A stretch of 64,000 nt of DNA. It comes from Parelaphostrongylus tenuis (lineage: Eukaryota; Nematoda; Chromadorea; Rhabditida; Metastrongylidae). Position 1 is the first letter of the stretch, and every line of letters starts with the position of its first letter. The notes under the pieces were generated by a model. That model saw only the letters and a program-made list of their open reading frames with translations. It was not told the origin of the DNA and did not search any database. Positions 10,610 through 22,129 of the stretch are shown one piece after another. The stretch is taken from contig JAHQIW010005955.1 in the NCBI GenBank assembly GCA_019055375.1, positions 62,001 to 126,000 on the forward strand, read 5' to 3'. The position numbers and the translations under genes were made by a program.

Positions 10610-10783
10610 TTAAACGTCGTAGAACACTAGTTGAGCACGTCTCCTCTCAATCTCTAGGATAGCCTGAATCTGGCGTTCCGTAGGGCGTACGTTGTTAAGT
10701 GCCGGAAAGGTTAGACGCAGGGCATAGTTCGCGCGTCGCGACGAACATTATAACAACTCGCCCACGATGTCCCCATATTGCAT
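10610..10783 (-). pseudogene. Unidentified broken reading frame
   Basis: The minus strand reads 57 codons with a single internal stop: MQYGDIVGELL, stop, CSSRRANYALRLTFPALNN, then VRPTERQIQAILEIERRRAQ and LVFYDV. The charged, helix-like second half does not look like random AT-rich DNA, and the local base composition is more balanced than the flanks. Minus-strand sequence upstream (10784-10930) is also open in pieces, in other frames, suggesting older frameshifts. I do not recognise the family. It could be an exon of a dead cellular gene or part of an unknown element, or it could be chance. Confidence 0.3.
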
Positions 10784-10930
10784 GTCAGAACATGTCTAAT
10801 GTACTGTCTGTGGATAATTACCGTAGGTCAAGTCGCCTCATATGCAGTGAGTCCATAACTCCCTGGCCCGTGTTCTTCGATGCACAGGCGTCTATATCGC
10901 TTGCAAGTTATTTTCAGGTTAACACCTGGC

Positions 10931-11369
10931 AGTTAGCTAAAAAGGAAAGATTCCAACAACAATGCCATTCGCGCGCAGACGACAAGTACAAATTGCCATC
11001 ATTTTTTACGTTGCTTCGATTATCGTAATCCAAAATCTTGTTACCTCATCCTCACACTCTTCATCAGCACACATTGAAGTTGCTGTCAATACTTATACAG
11101 CCTTTGCGCGTTTCTATATACAGCGCTCATAAAGCCGTCTCGAATTCGTGCTCTCTATAAGTATGTTGTGAGAGCCACCATATCCACTTGATATCTCTTG
11201 TGATTCTAGTGAGTCCAAATTTATTCATGCTCCTTGATATGTCTGTAATGATGTATGATGTATCCCGCTTCCCACGTTGCGAACACGATAGTCATCTCAC
11301 AAAGCAAAATCCACGTCTCACAAAGCGATTCTGAAGAAACCGACGCTGGCCAAGCGTTGACCATCAAAC
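10931..11369. other. Spacer before RTE-1 copy A
   Basis: No supported feature. It ends at the simple-repeat tail of the minus-strand RTE-1 element. Confidence 0.4.
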
Positions 11370-11377
11370 GACAACAG

Positions 11378-11432
11378 CGATGACAACATCAACAGCAACA
11401 GTAACAGTAACAGCAACAACAAGATCTAATAC
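11378..11432 (-). repeat. RTE-1 3' simple-repeat tail
   Basis: A run of (CAACAG/TAACAG)-type hexamers and trinucleotides on the plus strand reads as GTTGCT/GTTACT on the element's own strand. It lies about 35 bp after the RT stop codon, where RTE elements carry a short tandem repeat instead of poly(A). Copy B lacks this tail, because a hairpin element starts right at its stop codon. Confidence 0.7.
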
Positions 11433-11466
11433 CATGCCCACGTCAGCCCAACAAGGGTCACCTGTA

Positions 11467-14299
11467 TCACCTGTCGTTCCGCTGATCGTCGAGAGACTCG
11501 AGCGGGTACCAGCAACACTTCCAATTTTCCATATCGCGTGCAAGAATAGCCCATTTGGTCCTCCTTGCTCCAATGATTCGCTGAGCATCATATCTTTCTT
11601 CTATAGCTTTCGTGAAGAGATCGGACCAACGCTTCGGTGGAACTTCTGTAGAGCGCTTGATGTCCCAGGGAATCCAGTCGGTAACGGCTCTTGTCCATCG
11701 GTTGTCGTTGAAGCGCATCTCGTGTCCGGCCCACCTTATTTTCGATATCCTGACGTGTAGAACGGCGTCTCTGATTTCCAATCGTTGACGAAGGTGGGAA
11801 CCTCGGATCCTTTCTCTCATTTGCAAGATACGGGATACTCCTAGCATCGACCTTTCGACAGCGCGTTCGATAAAGCCAAGTGATCTTTCATCATGCTTAC
11901 ATAAGGACCAGGTTTCTGCTGCATACGTTAGGGCAGGGATACTTGTCGAGTGGAAAAGGTGTGTATGGAGTCGGATGTTTTTAGTCATTTTCACTACATC
12001 TTCGATTCTCTTAAAGGTTCTCCAAGCCGCTCGTTTCCTCCTGCTCAACTCTGGAGCTAGGTCATTCATCATGTTGATTTCACGACCTAGATAGATGTAA
12101 CTGGAGCATTCGGAAATTGTCGTTCCGTTGAGCGTGAATGGGGCATTAGAAACCCATCCGTTCCTCATGAACATTGTTTTCGTTAGATTCAGTTGAAGAC
12201 CAATCTTTCCACAGACGTTATCGAACTCGCTCAACATACGTTCCGCTTGGCTGATGTTTGGTGTGAGGACGATATCGTCAGCAAAGTGAAGATGCTTTAA
12301 TTGTCGACCGTCAATTTTCACTCTCCTATCGTCCAATTTTAATGGTTGCATGACGTTTTGTAGAGTGGCAGTGAATAGTTTTGGCGAAATTGTATCACAT
12401 TGTCGAACCTCTCCTCTTATATCAATTGTGATATTGTTGCAGAATAAAGATAATTTGGCCGTGAAATCATTACAAAACTCGCGAAGGAGCATTATGTACC
12501 GAGAAGGGGCGCCCTGGTTATCCACAACCGTTTTAACCGCTTCTATTTTTACTGAATTAATGGCTTTTTTCAGACTGATGAAGTGAGACAGAGTGGTTGT
12601 TTGTACTTTCGTGAAACTTCATTGAGTCTTGTAATTCTGTGAATGTGGTCTATGATATTAAATCCTTTTCGGAACCCTGTTTGTTCGCATGGCTGTCCTT
12701 CGTCCAGTGTTCGGTCAATCCTGTTTAGAACGACTCGAGTAAAGAGTTTATGGACAACGGACAGCAAGCAGATTGGGCGATATTTGCCTATGTCGTGAAT
12801 GTCTCCCTTTTTGAACAACAATACGATCTTGCCAATTTTCCATTGAATAAGGACCTTGCATTCTGACAGATGAACATTTGAGCGAGTGAAGAGCCGAGCC
12901 AGGGTGTTGATGAGAACTGGTGACAGGTTCTAAAGGTGTTCTGATCTAATCTTGTCTGTACCAGGTGTTGTTCTGTTCTTCACCGACGATATAGCATGTC
13001 GGATTTCGGATGGGAGGACCGGTGGAGCGACATATTCATCCTCTTTCAATTTATATGATGGTGAGAGGACATGGCTAGTGAAGAGATCCTAATAGGACTG
13101 GTGGATGATTTTCTTCATAACCGTTCTGGAAGCTGTAAATGTCCAGTCAGGGCACTGGAGTGCAATCATCTTGGTCTTATATTGGCGAAGCTTCGCTGGG
13201 CTTTGCGAATGCGCTTCCTAGCTTCTGAAGCTTCTGCCATAACTGCTTCTTATCTCTTCTTGAGGTCTTCTTTCATCGCTTCTCTGCAGCGTTTCGCAGG
13301 TTTGGACGGAGATTTCGGTTGCCTGTAGCTCGTGCGATTCCACGTTGACGTATCAGGTCGAGTGTCTGCGAAGACAAGCGTCTCTTCGTGACCTTAGGAC
13401 TCTCGGCTTTCATAGCGCTAACGTGAGGAGGCTCAACGAGCCGGTCGTAAATTTCGTCAATGTTGCCGAAAACGGTATCTTCCCAAGAGCCGTTTAATGA
13501 TTTGAATGCATCCCAGTACCATAAAGGTAAATCTGATACTTCGTTGTTTGAATTCACCTGCTTTCTCTCCTCTCCGGGAAACGGAACGTTGCGCGAGGGA
13601 GGCGGCGGTCTGATCCCGTGTAGAACTTGGGAACAACAGTGATATCGGTCAGGCAAAACCTTCGATTTACTAATATGTGGTCTATTTCGTTATGGTACTC
13701 TCCATTGGGGGACTCCCACGTCCATCGCTGTTAATGAGGTTTTTGGAATAGTGATTTACCATGGCTGGTTTGGTTGCCTTAACAAACTCAGATTGCCTCT
13801 TATCCTGTTCATTCCATTGTAGTTTTCGGTCCCAAGACGTTCTTCAGACGTTTTTCTAGGTCCTCTTTCCGCGTTAAAATCCCCGACAATGACCTTGAAA
13901 ATGTTCTCTGAAGAATTTTTCGAGGTTCATATAAAACGCTCTGCCTTCGTCTTCGTCATAGCTTGATGTTGATGCCTAAGCAACGAAGATGGTCAAAGCC
14001 GGCATAAAACCACATCGTTTCAAACGTAATCGTCCGATACGGGTTAGTAGTTGTTTAAACGAATTGATGTTCACGGTCAAATTCGATTTGACGAGGACGC
14101 CAACGCAGCCGATACCTCTGCTATCTTATGTTACAAGGAACAGTTTTTCTCTGGTGTCATAAACAGCGTTAAAATGATGGCGCCTTCTCATCTCAGCCAG
14201 GCCAATGGCGTCATACCTTATCCTTCCTGCCTGAATCAATAGATCATCTACACCGGATTCGTAAGCAGGGGTTCTTGCATTGTAGGTACAGATCGTCAT
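11467..14299 (-). pseudogene. RTE-1 endonuclease/reverse transcriptase, copy A (dead)
   Basis: The frame starts at MTICTYNARTPAYESG (ATG at 14299) and ends at LESLDDQRNDR plus a stop. Order: an AP-type endonuclease (AGRIRYDAIGLAEMRRR region, then a frame-broken GDFNA-like site), a linker, then a reverse transcriptase. The RT has LFKKGDIHDIGKYRPICLL (fingers, about 12760-12820), FADDIVL (palm Asp pair, 12274-12285) and a C-terminal IRWAGHEMRFNDNRWTRA block. The last 352 codons are open, but the upstream part is cut by frameshifts and stops near 12.57, 13.27 and 13.9 kb. One residue is missing just after FADDIVL compared with copy B. The protein would nick DNA and copy the element RNA; this copy cannot. 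Confidence 0.85.
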
Positions 14300-14810
14300 T
14301 TTAGTCCGTTTCGATCTTGGCGGCCTAGTTCGGCCCTGAGATTTTAGCAGCCTCTCTGTACTCGTCCTGCCCGGCGCTGCCGTACCAAGGGCTCTTTCCA
14401 GGTCAGAGGAATGAGACCCATATTTGTTACTGTTTTTGGCACTTAAATACCCTACTTATAGCTTGCCAGGCTCTAAACGTGGGGGTTAGGTACTCACGAG
14501 TAGCTTGCCATTCTTTTTTTTTGAGGAGCGTGTGGATCTTATATGTTGGAGGCGACTCTTAACCGCCTCCCATGTACTTCCCAGAGGCTTGATTTCGGGC
14601 ATTTGGCCGACTTTACTCGTAGGAATATAGTTTTGTCAAGTCGGCGCTACAGAGGCAGGGAGCTCATCCCTTGAATCCACCTGCGTTTCTGGGAAGTGGT
14701 CGCTTTTGGTTCACGTTCATTCCCCTATCCACCACCTATCCACCACTTGGGGAAGCACCACGTGCCCTAGCGGCTAAGCGGGCGGGATCCCTTAAAGAGA
14801 GAGGTCCGTT

Positions 14811-15834
14811 CAACAAGGGTAGTCCTTAAAATGTTGAATTTTCACTCCTCGCCTCTGTAGCATCCTAGAATTTCAAGAGATAGGCTTTCTCTCATTTTAT
14901 ACGCAATTCCACTTGCAATAATGTGCCAAAGGCGTTTAAAAAAAGTCACTCTTGCTTTTTTTTTACTCTATCGGCTATCGGGCGACAATGAAATCGTTTT
15001 GTAGCGGATATAATGAAAAGCAAATCAAAGCCAGAGATCTACTAGTGTTTTTGTAAAACTTTTCAACCTTTCTATCATCTATGGGCGGGCATACATTCTA
15101 CATAAAAACTAAGGGGATGCTTGAGAATTTTTGGGTATGCATAAATATATCGTTACTGCTGTCAAGTCTATTTTTTACAGTGCAAAATTTGCTTACTTAG
15201 GTCATTTTCAGAAAATCAAGATAATCATTCGCTTCCAGAGAAATCCGTCATCAACATGCGAACCCGCAGCATAAGGCTTGATGAACTTATTTGGCTCAAG
15301 GCTGTATCTCATTGAGCACTGGAAGACATTTCTACCCCTGCATCGTCGTATACCACCGTGCTTAAAGGTTCCTTGAAGTACATAGATAGTCCTTTGTTAC
15401 ATTCTTCATATAATCCATTTGTCTAGATTCACAATATTGGCACCATATTTACTGCGGGTGGATGTGGTATATCGGTAAGCCTCCACAAATTATTGTACAA
15501 GCCACATATGCATTTGATCAGCTCTGCGATAACTGACCGAGGCAAAGATATAGTACTTTCTTTACGGAATATCAAATTTTAGGAGCTTTATTTTTACTGA
15601 GCTTTATCTTGCTTTAAAGTAATTGTATCCATCATTCAGATGTCGACACATCAATGAGGGCTTCGCCTCCACACCTATCCTATGTTCACCGTGGTAATTG
15701 TAAGATCTTCAACCTAATAGAGCCAATGACGGCTTCTGCACCTTTCATTCCCAGCTTAGAAAACCTCGTTTCGATTCATCGAGTGCTTAATATTAGCATC
15801 TTATTACTCTCTGAATCAAGCTAGCTTGGAAAAC
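14811..15834. other. Intergenic, no supported gene
   Basis: AT-rich, stops in all frames, no partner repeat seen in the window. Confidence 0.35.
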
Positions 15835-16620
15835 TATGCTCTGTGATATATTTTCTACTTCTCGTTCCACCACCTGTGTAGCCACCGTTCCATGGAACGG
15901 TCGTTACTTCTCTGAGCAATTGAGAGCGATCGTGGACAATACCATGGCAGGAACATCGCTGCGGGACCCAGCCAATGGTCACGCCGCTCGCTGCTGCGGG
16001 GCGGCGGTCGAGGCCTCCCATTTCTCGGAGTGGCGGTCAGTTTCGTTTAGTGCTAGCGTCCTAATCAGTCGTGTCCTCTTGCCTTACTCCGCCACCTTTG
16101 TCCCTTTTGGTTCTCCGCTTCTGCCTGATTTTAGACCTCTGACTCTGCCCTCGTTGTTGTATATGTGGCCCATATAGTCCATCGACCCCGCTTATATTCT
16201 GTGAGCGGAGCTGGGAGCTACGGCGGTGGACCAAGTCCTTTGGGGTTCTGTTTGGCCCGCCACCGGGGATGGGTCCAGCCCTTGCATACAGATCCACAGT
16301 TTCCCAATATTCTTAATCACCCACTGGTCCCACCCTCGGTGTACAGGTGTTCTCGGAGCAAGCATAACTGCTTCCACCTCCTGGTCCGGCCCAGCAGACT
16401 ACTCATCCATGTCATCCATCCCAGCTTTATTGAAGTCATGGTTATATGTCGTTATTGCTGTCGTACATTGTATATATGTTGTATATTTCACGTTGTCTTG
16501 ATATTGCCTTGATATTGTCTTGATATTGTCTATAATAAATCTAGTATTCTAATCGCGTCAGCAGTAACAGCCGTTAGTGGCAAGCATTCAACACATTCAA
16601 CTGAATAACAGCGGAGGACC
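15835..16620. repeat. GC-rich, LTR-like island
   Basis: A block with sharply higher GC than its surroundings. It contains a perfect 18 bp palindrome ACCGTTCCATGGAACGGT near 15885-15902 and an 11-bp tandem (TTGATATTGYC, three to four times, about 16495-16530). An AATAAA-type signal lies just after that tandem (about 16534), followed by a region ending ACTGAATAACA. Overlapping open frames on both strands have no protein motif. A promoter-like GC body, a polyadenylation signal and a short trailing U5-like region resemble a solo LTR. No second copy and no clear TG...CA ends are visible, so this is tentative. Confidence 0.35.
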
Positions 16621-17087
16621 AGTCCCCGTTGCTAAAATCTGGTATATGTTCTAGCAGCTTTTCTCTAGAACCCATCAAGCTTTCTTAGCCCTTATTACTA
16701 GTATTCTCTCTTGAGAGGGAAAATCACCAATATTTGACGTGTGGCGAAGCAAGATTTGCGCAAAATTCCCGTGACAAAGCAGCGTATATCTCACCACAGA
16801 CACCTTCAACGCATTCACGACGACCATCATTTTCCTGAGATTAACATCTCACTACTTCGATCAGTCACAATTTTTTGTCTTCCTCTCGATTTCCAAGTAC
16901 TCTACGTAATTTTCAATCGTCCATCCATGTTATTAAACAATATCAGTCTCTTAATTGTGACGAAAAAACCTGGCTCGCCGTGCATTGACGTCACAGCCAA
17001 TAAATGGTTTTGTTTTTGGACAAGCAACTGCGATGTTTACCCTTTGCTTTGATGTTCTTTTATCCAATGCAGTACACTAAAATAGCG
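16621..17087. other. Spacer, no supported feature
   Basis: A 103-codon open frame (16741-17052) carries no motif. Nothing else is recognised. Confidence 0.3.
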
Positions 17088-17393
17088 ATAAATAAAGGAT
17101 AAAGCTCTCGGCGTTGATCAATCCCTGAGGGATGCGCCATGCATTCGACTTCAATTTTTAACTTCGTTTGAGGTGATTGAATGCATATCTGGCCTTTACA
17201 TTGACTCGCGGAGGCCTCCCGCTGGACCGAGTCAGTGCTGCTTATCCTCCCAGACATGTCTGAGACCTGTCTGGTACCAATTTACCTACCCCGGAGGGAT
17301 GGGTGGCTTGGTGAGCTATGAGCGCGAGATCGAACCATTGACCTCGTGTGCGACGCAGAGCACCTCTAACCACTGCGCCACATGCGCTCCTAA
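17088..17393 (-). repeat. tRNA-derived SINE, copy 1
   Basis: Reading on minus from 17393, the head is tRNA-like. The A-box is TGGCGCAGTGG and the B-box GGTTCGATCTC differs from consensus by about one base. The two are spaced as in a tRNA gene, so an internal RNA polymerase III promoter is likely. The body continues through GGATAAGCAGCACTGACTCG and ends at an AT-rich tail with GGATAAA-like units near 17090. Two further copies share the body: 20042-20345 (-) and 41527-41733 (+). Three diverged copies with the same head-to-tail order make a SINE family the best reading. Confidence 0.75.
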
Positions 17394-19589
17394 AATAGCT
17401 ATACTAGATAAAAATTGAAAACCGATAGACTGCTTTTTGGAAGTTGTGTCGGATTCTGCATGGAACACCAGATCGCAAACGTAAAGCGTTTCTGTGCGCC
17501 GTTGCTGCCCCTGCTCTCCAGGTTGCTCACTCTCTTCACAAGATACTCTTGCTGCAATTTACATTTGGAACAGCACTCTGAGTAGGCTTTTCTGTGGATG
17601 AGCTGCAGTATAAAATCCGTTCGAACTATTGAGTGACTGCAAGAAGATTAGTGGGAAAACTACGCTCGACGAAAAAACCCAATTAACGACATTCCCCACG
17701 CACAGCTTTGGACACTAATTGAAAATAAAGGATACGTGTGCTTAGAAATCAATGCATATTATCGCGAAAGAGTTAGGTGAGCTTATTATGTGTGGCAGAG
17801 CGTGCATCGTCTTCGATGCACGTGTCCATCACATCTTCACGGCTTTGAAGATTGGTGCTGATTGCAGCAAAGATCTGCTATTTATTTGATAAACTGATGC
17901 CTTCGGAGGCATAAACATTACAGGGACTTTTATAAAAGTCATAAAAACTCCCCCATATGCTAAAATTTCCACCTTCACTACGAAATCTACATCAATTATC
18001 ACAAACACCTCTTATGCTCGTTTCTTTCGAAGATGTTGTAAAAGTGTGATTCAGAAAACATTGCCGGATGTATGATTATTAGAGAAGATTTGTATGGAGA
18101 CGATTTGGGTGTGCAGTCGAGAAAAGATCTGAAAGACTTCACATTCCTCAATTTGTGGAGTACTTCTTTGGAAAGGATACATTCTTCCATCCTTTTTATC
18201 AAAGATTTCACTGATGTTCGCAATATTTTGCTTTAAACTTCAATTAGCGATCAGCAACTTGTAAAGTCAACACCGATGAACAGTAGCTTGCCTTTACAAA
18301 AACAGCATCGATCAACAATCTACCCTTTTGCACAGAATCTGTACTTCTCACAATCAACGGTTAGTAATTTCTGCTTTTTAGTAGACTATTTGTAGCCACT
18401 GGATAGATTGAAAAATAGAGATTTGAGTACACAGCGTGATTTTTGGATAAGGCATTTGTAGTGTGCGATGCTAATGAAGAAAAGACTACGCTTCGCTTTC
18501 GGTGTGATTAGCCCGTAGTTTGGAGAATCAATCCATCGCTACGATAACGTAGCGTGTCACCGAGGAGATTCTTACAAAGTGTTTCAATAAGAAAAATGCT
18601 CATGCATACTATCAATCCCCACTTTTTAATATGAAATGCAACCACAAGAATATTGAGATTCAAGCAAATTTTAGAAGCCGATGTGGCTTCGGACTTCGGT
18701 TATCCTTCCCAAGGGCTAACTTGCTACTCATTGCACATCGAGACTCTAGATCCGCCTTTTTCAACAATCTTTGAATTATTTTGAGTGTTGCAAGCAATCA
18801 CTCGCTAATAGAAACGGTCTAGGGAGCACAAAGCGGTAGTGCCGTCAGTTAAAGAGAAGCTGAAGAACAAAAAAATTTCCGTGTCTAGTCCAACACTTAT
18901 GAGTGAACAATACGAGCAACTCTCTGTCAGAGATTTAGACTTGGCATCATAAATGCCCGTATCTCAAGTGCAATACTTTCACTCATTCGCATGTAGCATT
19001 CAAATACAAAAGTTTTCAAGAGACAAGAAAAAATAAAGAAAAGATTGGAGGATAAAAAACATGCAAAAAATTTGACCATTATGTCAAGATGAATAGCGCA
19101 GTAATGCTTTACGTTATTATTACATTTCCATAAAACACATACACCGTTGTGATAGTTAGTCTTGAAAGACATTTCAATTTTGAATAATTGAACGCAGTTA
19201 AAGCTTACTGGTTTTAACTGCTTTTTTCCTATTCTGTATTTTACAGCGAGATAAAAAGGTGGTTTGAAAAACAGGCAAAGCAGTTCTGTAGCTAAAGATT
19301 TGAGCTTTCTAATAATTACTATCACTTTTATGGAAAGATCCTGGCCAGCGAACGAGATCGACTTAAATATTTATCGCCGTCTAACACATGAGTGCCAAAA
19401 AGCTTACTCCACCCTTACAGCATAATATAGAAACATCTTGAAAAATAAAACACGTCCTCCAGATTCTCGATATTCTAGCTGCCGAATAATTGCTAAAATC
19501 TGCCTGAGACAAATCCAGGGACCACACAGCAAAAACCACTGAACCTCCACCACACTCTAGACGAATAGGTCCCTATATAGCTCTAGACC
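17394..19589. other. Intergenic, no supported gene
   Basis: AT-rich, without recognisable domains. The 132-codon minus-strand frame at 18927-19325 is low-complexity in character and has no motif or homolog in the window. Confidence 0.35.
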
Positions 19590-21310
19590 TGTCGGCTCAA
19601 AACAAGTGATATCCTTATCAGATTGCAAGATTTTACAAAACATGCGAGAGACCACGAAATTCTGTAAATCATAGTTAGGATATTTGCATGATCAATTGTG
19701 AAGTTAGCAACTTGCTGACACCTCATATCTGAAGTTTTGTAAATGCATCAAAATTTCAAATGTGCGAGCATGGATATTTACTAGCTCTTTTGGAATGGAG
19801 AAAAGAGTAACAAACTGCGCTGCATTTCCACGTGGGAGATAACGATTCTTGATATCCGTATACACTCAACTAAACATCCAAATGAAATTTTGGATGTCAT
19901 TCTCATTTTGATTTTTTTGAACTCCACTATTTCTCACACGAAACACTATAATTTAAAATTGAGAGACCACAATTCGCTGTAATCCAGTGGACCACTAAGG
20001 TTGTGTCTTGAGATACTTTAAAAGAGTCACCATCGCTCCAACATAAAGGATAAATGGATAAAGCTCTCGGCGTTGATCAATCCTTGAGGGATGCGCCATG
20101 CATTCGTCTTCAATTTTTGATTTCGTTTGAGGTGATTGAATGCATATCTGGCCTTTACAATGATTCGCGGTGGCCTCCCACTGAACCGAGTCAGAGGTGC
20201 TTATCCTTCAAAAGAAGTCCGACATCAGTGTGGTACCAGTTAACCGACCCCTGATGGATGGATGGCCTAGTGAATGATGTGCACAAGATCAAACTGTTGA
20301 CGACGTGTGCAACGCAGACCACCTCTGACCACCGTGCCACATGGGCTCATCACTCTAACATGTTAATGAGATATTCAGCATCTGAATATCAAAATACCTT
20401 TCTAAGTGATATTACAGTCGAAATACTTTAAATAAGTTTCTGCATAGTTTGAGCTTTTCAACTGATCCAACTAGCGGAATAATTACTATGCTCAAAATAA
20501 AGTGCTAACTCCTAGCTCACAAAAGTTGTGTACGTTTCTGGTATCTTTTTGATTTTTTTCATATCAGTCCATAGCATTTATGCAAGTTGACCTCCCGTTC
20601 AGAGCTCGCAATTTAGTAGTGCATTCTCAGTCTTTGTCTGAGAGGATAAAATATTAGATTGCTAAGTTGGTAAGCGGCGCAAGCTGTCTTATAAGTGAGC
20701 TATGCACTCAATCATCTTTGAGATACCAGGCATGCGACGGGCACTAGATATTCTTGACGAGTTGATCAAATCGACCGATTTGAGGTAACATTCTTGGGGC
20801 GATTAGTGTTGAGGGACCGCGTACTACTTCTAAAGTTTGATAATCTACTGTGAACTTACCCGTACCCCTACCATCGGCAGAAGTACAGAACAGGCGAGCA
20901 CAAATACTAGACATATTGCGTGTCGCATTCTAAAAAAGGTAGCTCATTTTTTTTGCAATCCATAAAATCTCGGTCAAATCACGCTGGAGTTTACAAATTG
21001 ACGAAATATGAAACCTATATACTATTAGTATTAGACTGACAAGTTCGTGTCGAGTGTCAAACACGGCTGATATTAGTAATTCATCCAAAGAAATAGAAGG
21101 AGCAAAGAAGAAGAGGACCTCAGTGTTAGTAAGCATTGAAGCAGAGTTAACGAAACCCTCCGTAATGAATCTGCTCAAGCTTATATACGGGACTCCCAGG
21201 TCATAATCTGTCCTTGATTGATTGCATACATATCATTTTATTGAATGAATTCTAAGGAAATCGCTTTTTATGCATTATTGAAATTCGCCATTTGATGTTG
21301 GATCAATCTT
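19590..21310 (-). repeat. 1.7 kb dispersed repeat, copy A
   Basis: Segments of this region match, in reverse orientation and in the same order, the block at 41.1-42.2 kb. One shared segment is GAGTCCCGTATATAAGCTTG with the following CTTCTTCTTTGCTCCTTCTA (about 21090-21195). Another is AATGCATAAAAAGCGATTTC (about 21260). The last is a ~350 bp stretch around 19700-20040 containing ACTAAACATCCAAATGAAAT and CAGTGGACCACTAAGGTTGT. SINE copy 2 sits inside. Relative to copy B it holds about 650 bp extra (20350-20990) and lacks about 110 bp. I recognise no coding function. The CCCGTATATAAGCTTG block could be a core promoter of an element, but that is a guess. Confidence 0.65.
20042..20345 (-). repeat. 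tRNA-derived SINE, copy 2 (nested)
   Basis: Same family as 17088-17393. On minus, the head reads ATGTGGCACGGTGGTCAGAG and the B-box region is degraded (CAGTTTGATCTTG). The body, with GATAAAGCTCTCGGCGTTG at its 3' side, is well kept. It lies within the 1.7 kb repeat. The other copy of that repeat also contains this SINE body at the matching place, so the SINE was present before the repeat was duplicated. Confidence 0.7.
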
Positions 21311-22129
21311 TTGATCAAATGTGCATATTGTGCATTGATTTCATACGCATTTCTCGCTATATGTTTTGTTGTTGATAACTTACTAGTTGACGTTATTTTT
21401 AAATTTATTTTGAACAATGAATTGCATACTTGTGTGCTGATAGACAGTCGATCATCAAGCTATATTTTGTATAGGCAGCTAGTTCTATGTCTTCTTATTA
21501 CAAACAGGGGAAGCTGTGTTGTTCATCTTCTGTTCCACGATAAACGTCTAATTGACCTAATATTTACGTCTAGAGATGGCTCGAAAACAGATTTAAGTTT
21601 GAAGAAACATTAGGAACGTCTCTCATGACATCATAGTTTAATCTCGCTTATGTGATGAATTATTTACTGATACTGTGCAAAGTAGGAGATTTCAATGACC
21701 TTCTTCGAAGTACATTTTGTGTCCTCCCGGCAAGGCTAATTTAGTTAATTTAAGAGAACTAGACATTGATTATTCATTGAAAAGCTGAGTGCAAGATCAT
21801 CTCAAATGTTTCGATTGCACACTTGCTTGGAATACCTTTAGTTTCATTTTTGAAAAATTTTAGTAGAATGAAGCATAAATCCCGTCTTATTATTGCAGTA
21901 TAAGATCTAAAAGCACAAAGTAGCAGTTTTGAGTCATCAAATTGCATCGTTGTGCCTGGAGATGATATGTCAAAATGCTCACTTTGTGTGCCATGTTTAA
22001 AATGAGACGAGAGAAGCAAAAGCAGAAATACTCTGGCCAACAATCCGGCCGTCGTAACTAAAACTGCTTAGGTTGAGCTAAGGATGCGAAACCATTTGAG
22101 CATTCAGGTAAGTAATATTAAGTTATGTA
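21311..22129. other. Intergenic, no supported gene
   Basis: Two frames of 90-100 codons (21311-21613 plus, 21774-22043 minus) have hydrophobic starts but no splice context, homolog or motif. I do not call them genes. Confidence 0.35.

Larger units (their letters stand above)
11370..14810 (-). mobile_element. RTE-1 non-LTR retrotransposon, copy A (near full length)
   Basis: This is a 3.4 kb minus-strand element colinear with the plus-strand copy at 26.69-30.02 kb. From its 5' side it has a ~500 bp GC-rich 5' UTR (14300-14810), with blocks such as GGTGGATAGG, GACGCAGGTGGATTCA-like and ACATGGGAGGCGGTTA shared by both copies. It then has one long broken reading frame and a 3' tail of variable GTTGCT/GTTACT hexamers. 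Simple-repeat tails are usual for RTE elements. The 5' end matches copy B at GGGATCCCG, so both copies look essentially complete. Target-site duplication was not determined. Confidence 0.85.

Noticed and set aside
11380..11760. 126-codon plus-strand frame opposite the RTE-1 C-terminus
   Set aside because: It is the antisense shadow of the RTE-1 reverse transcriptase and its simple-repeat tail.
16061..16512. Overlapping frames on both strands of the GC-rich island
   Set aside because: They are open mainly because of high GC; none has a motif and they overlap in incompatible frames.
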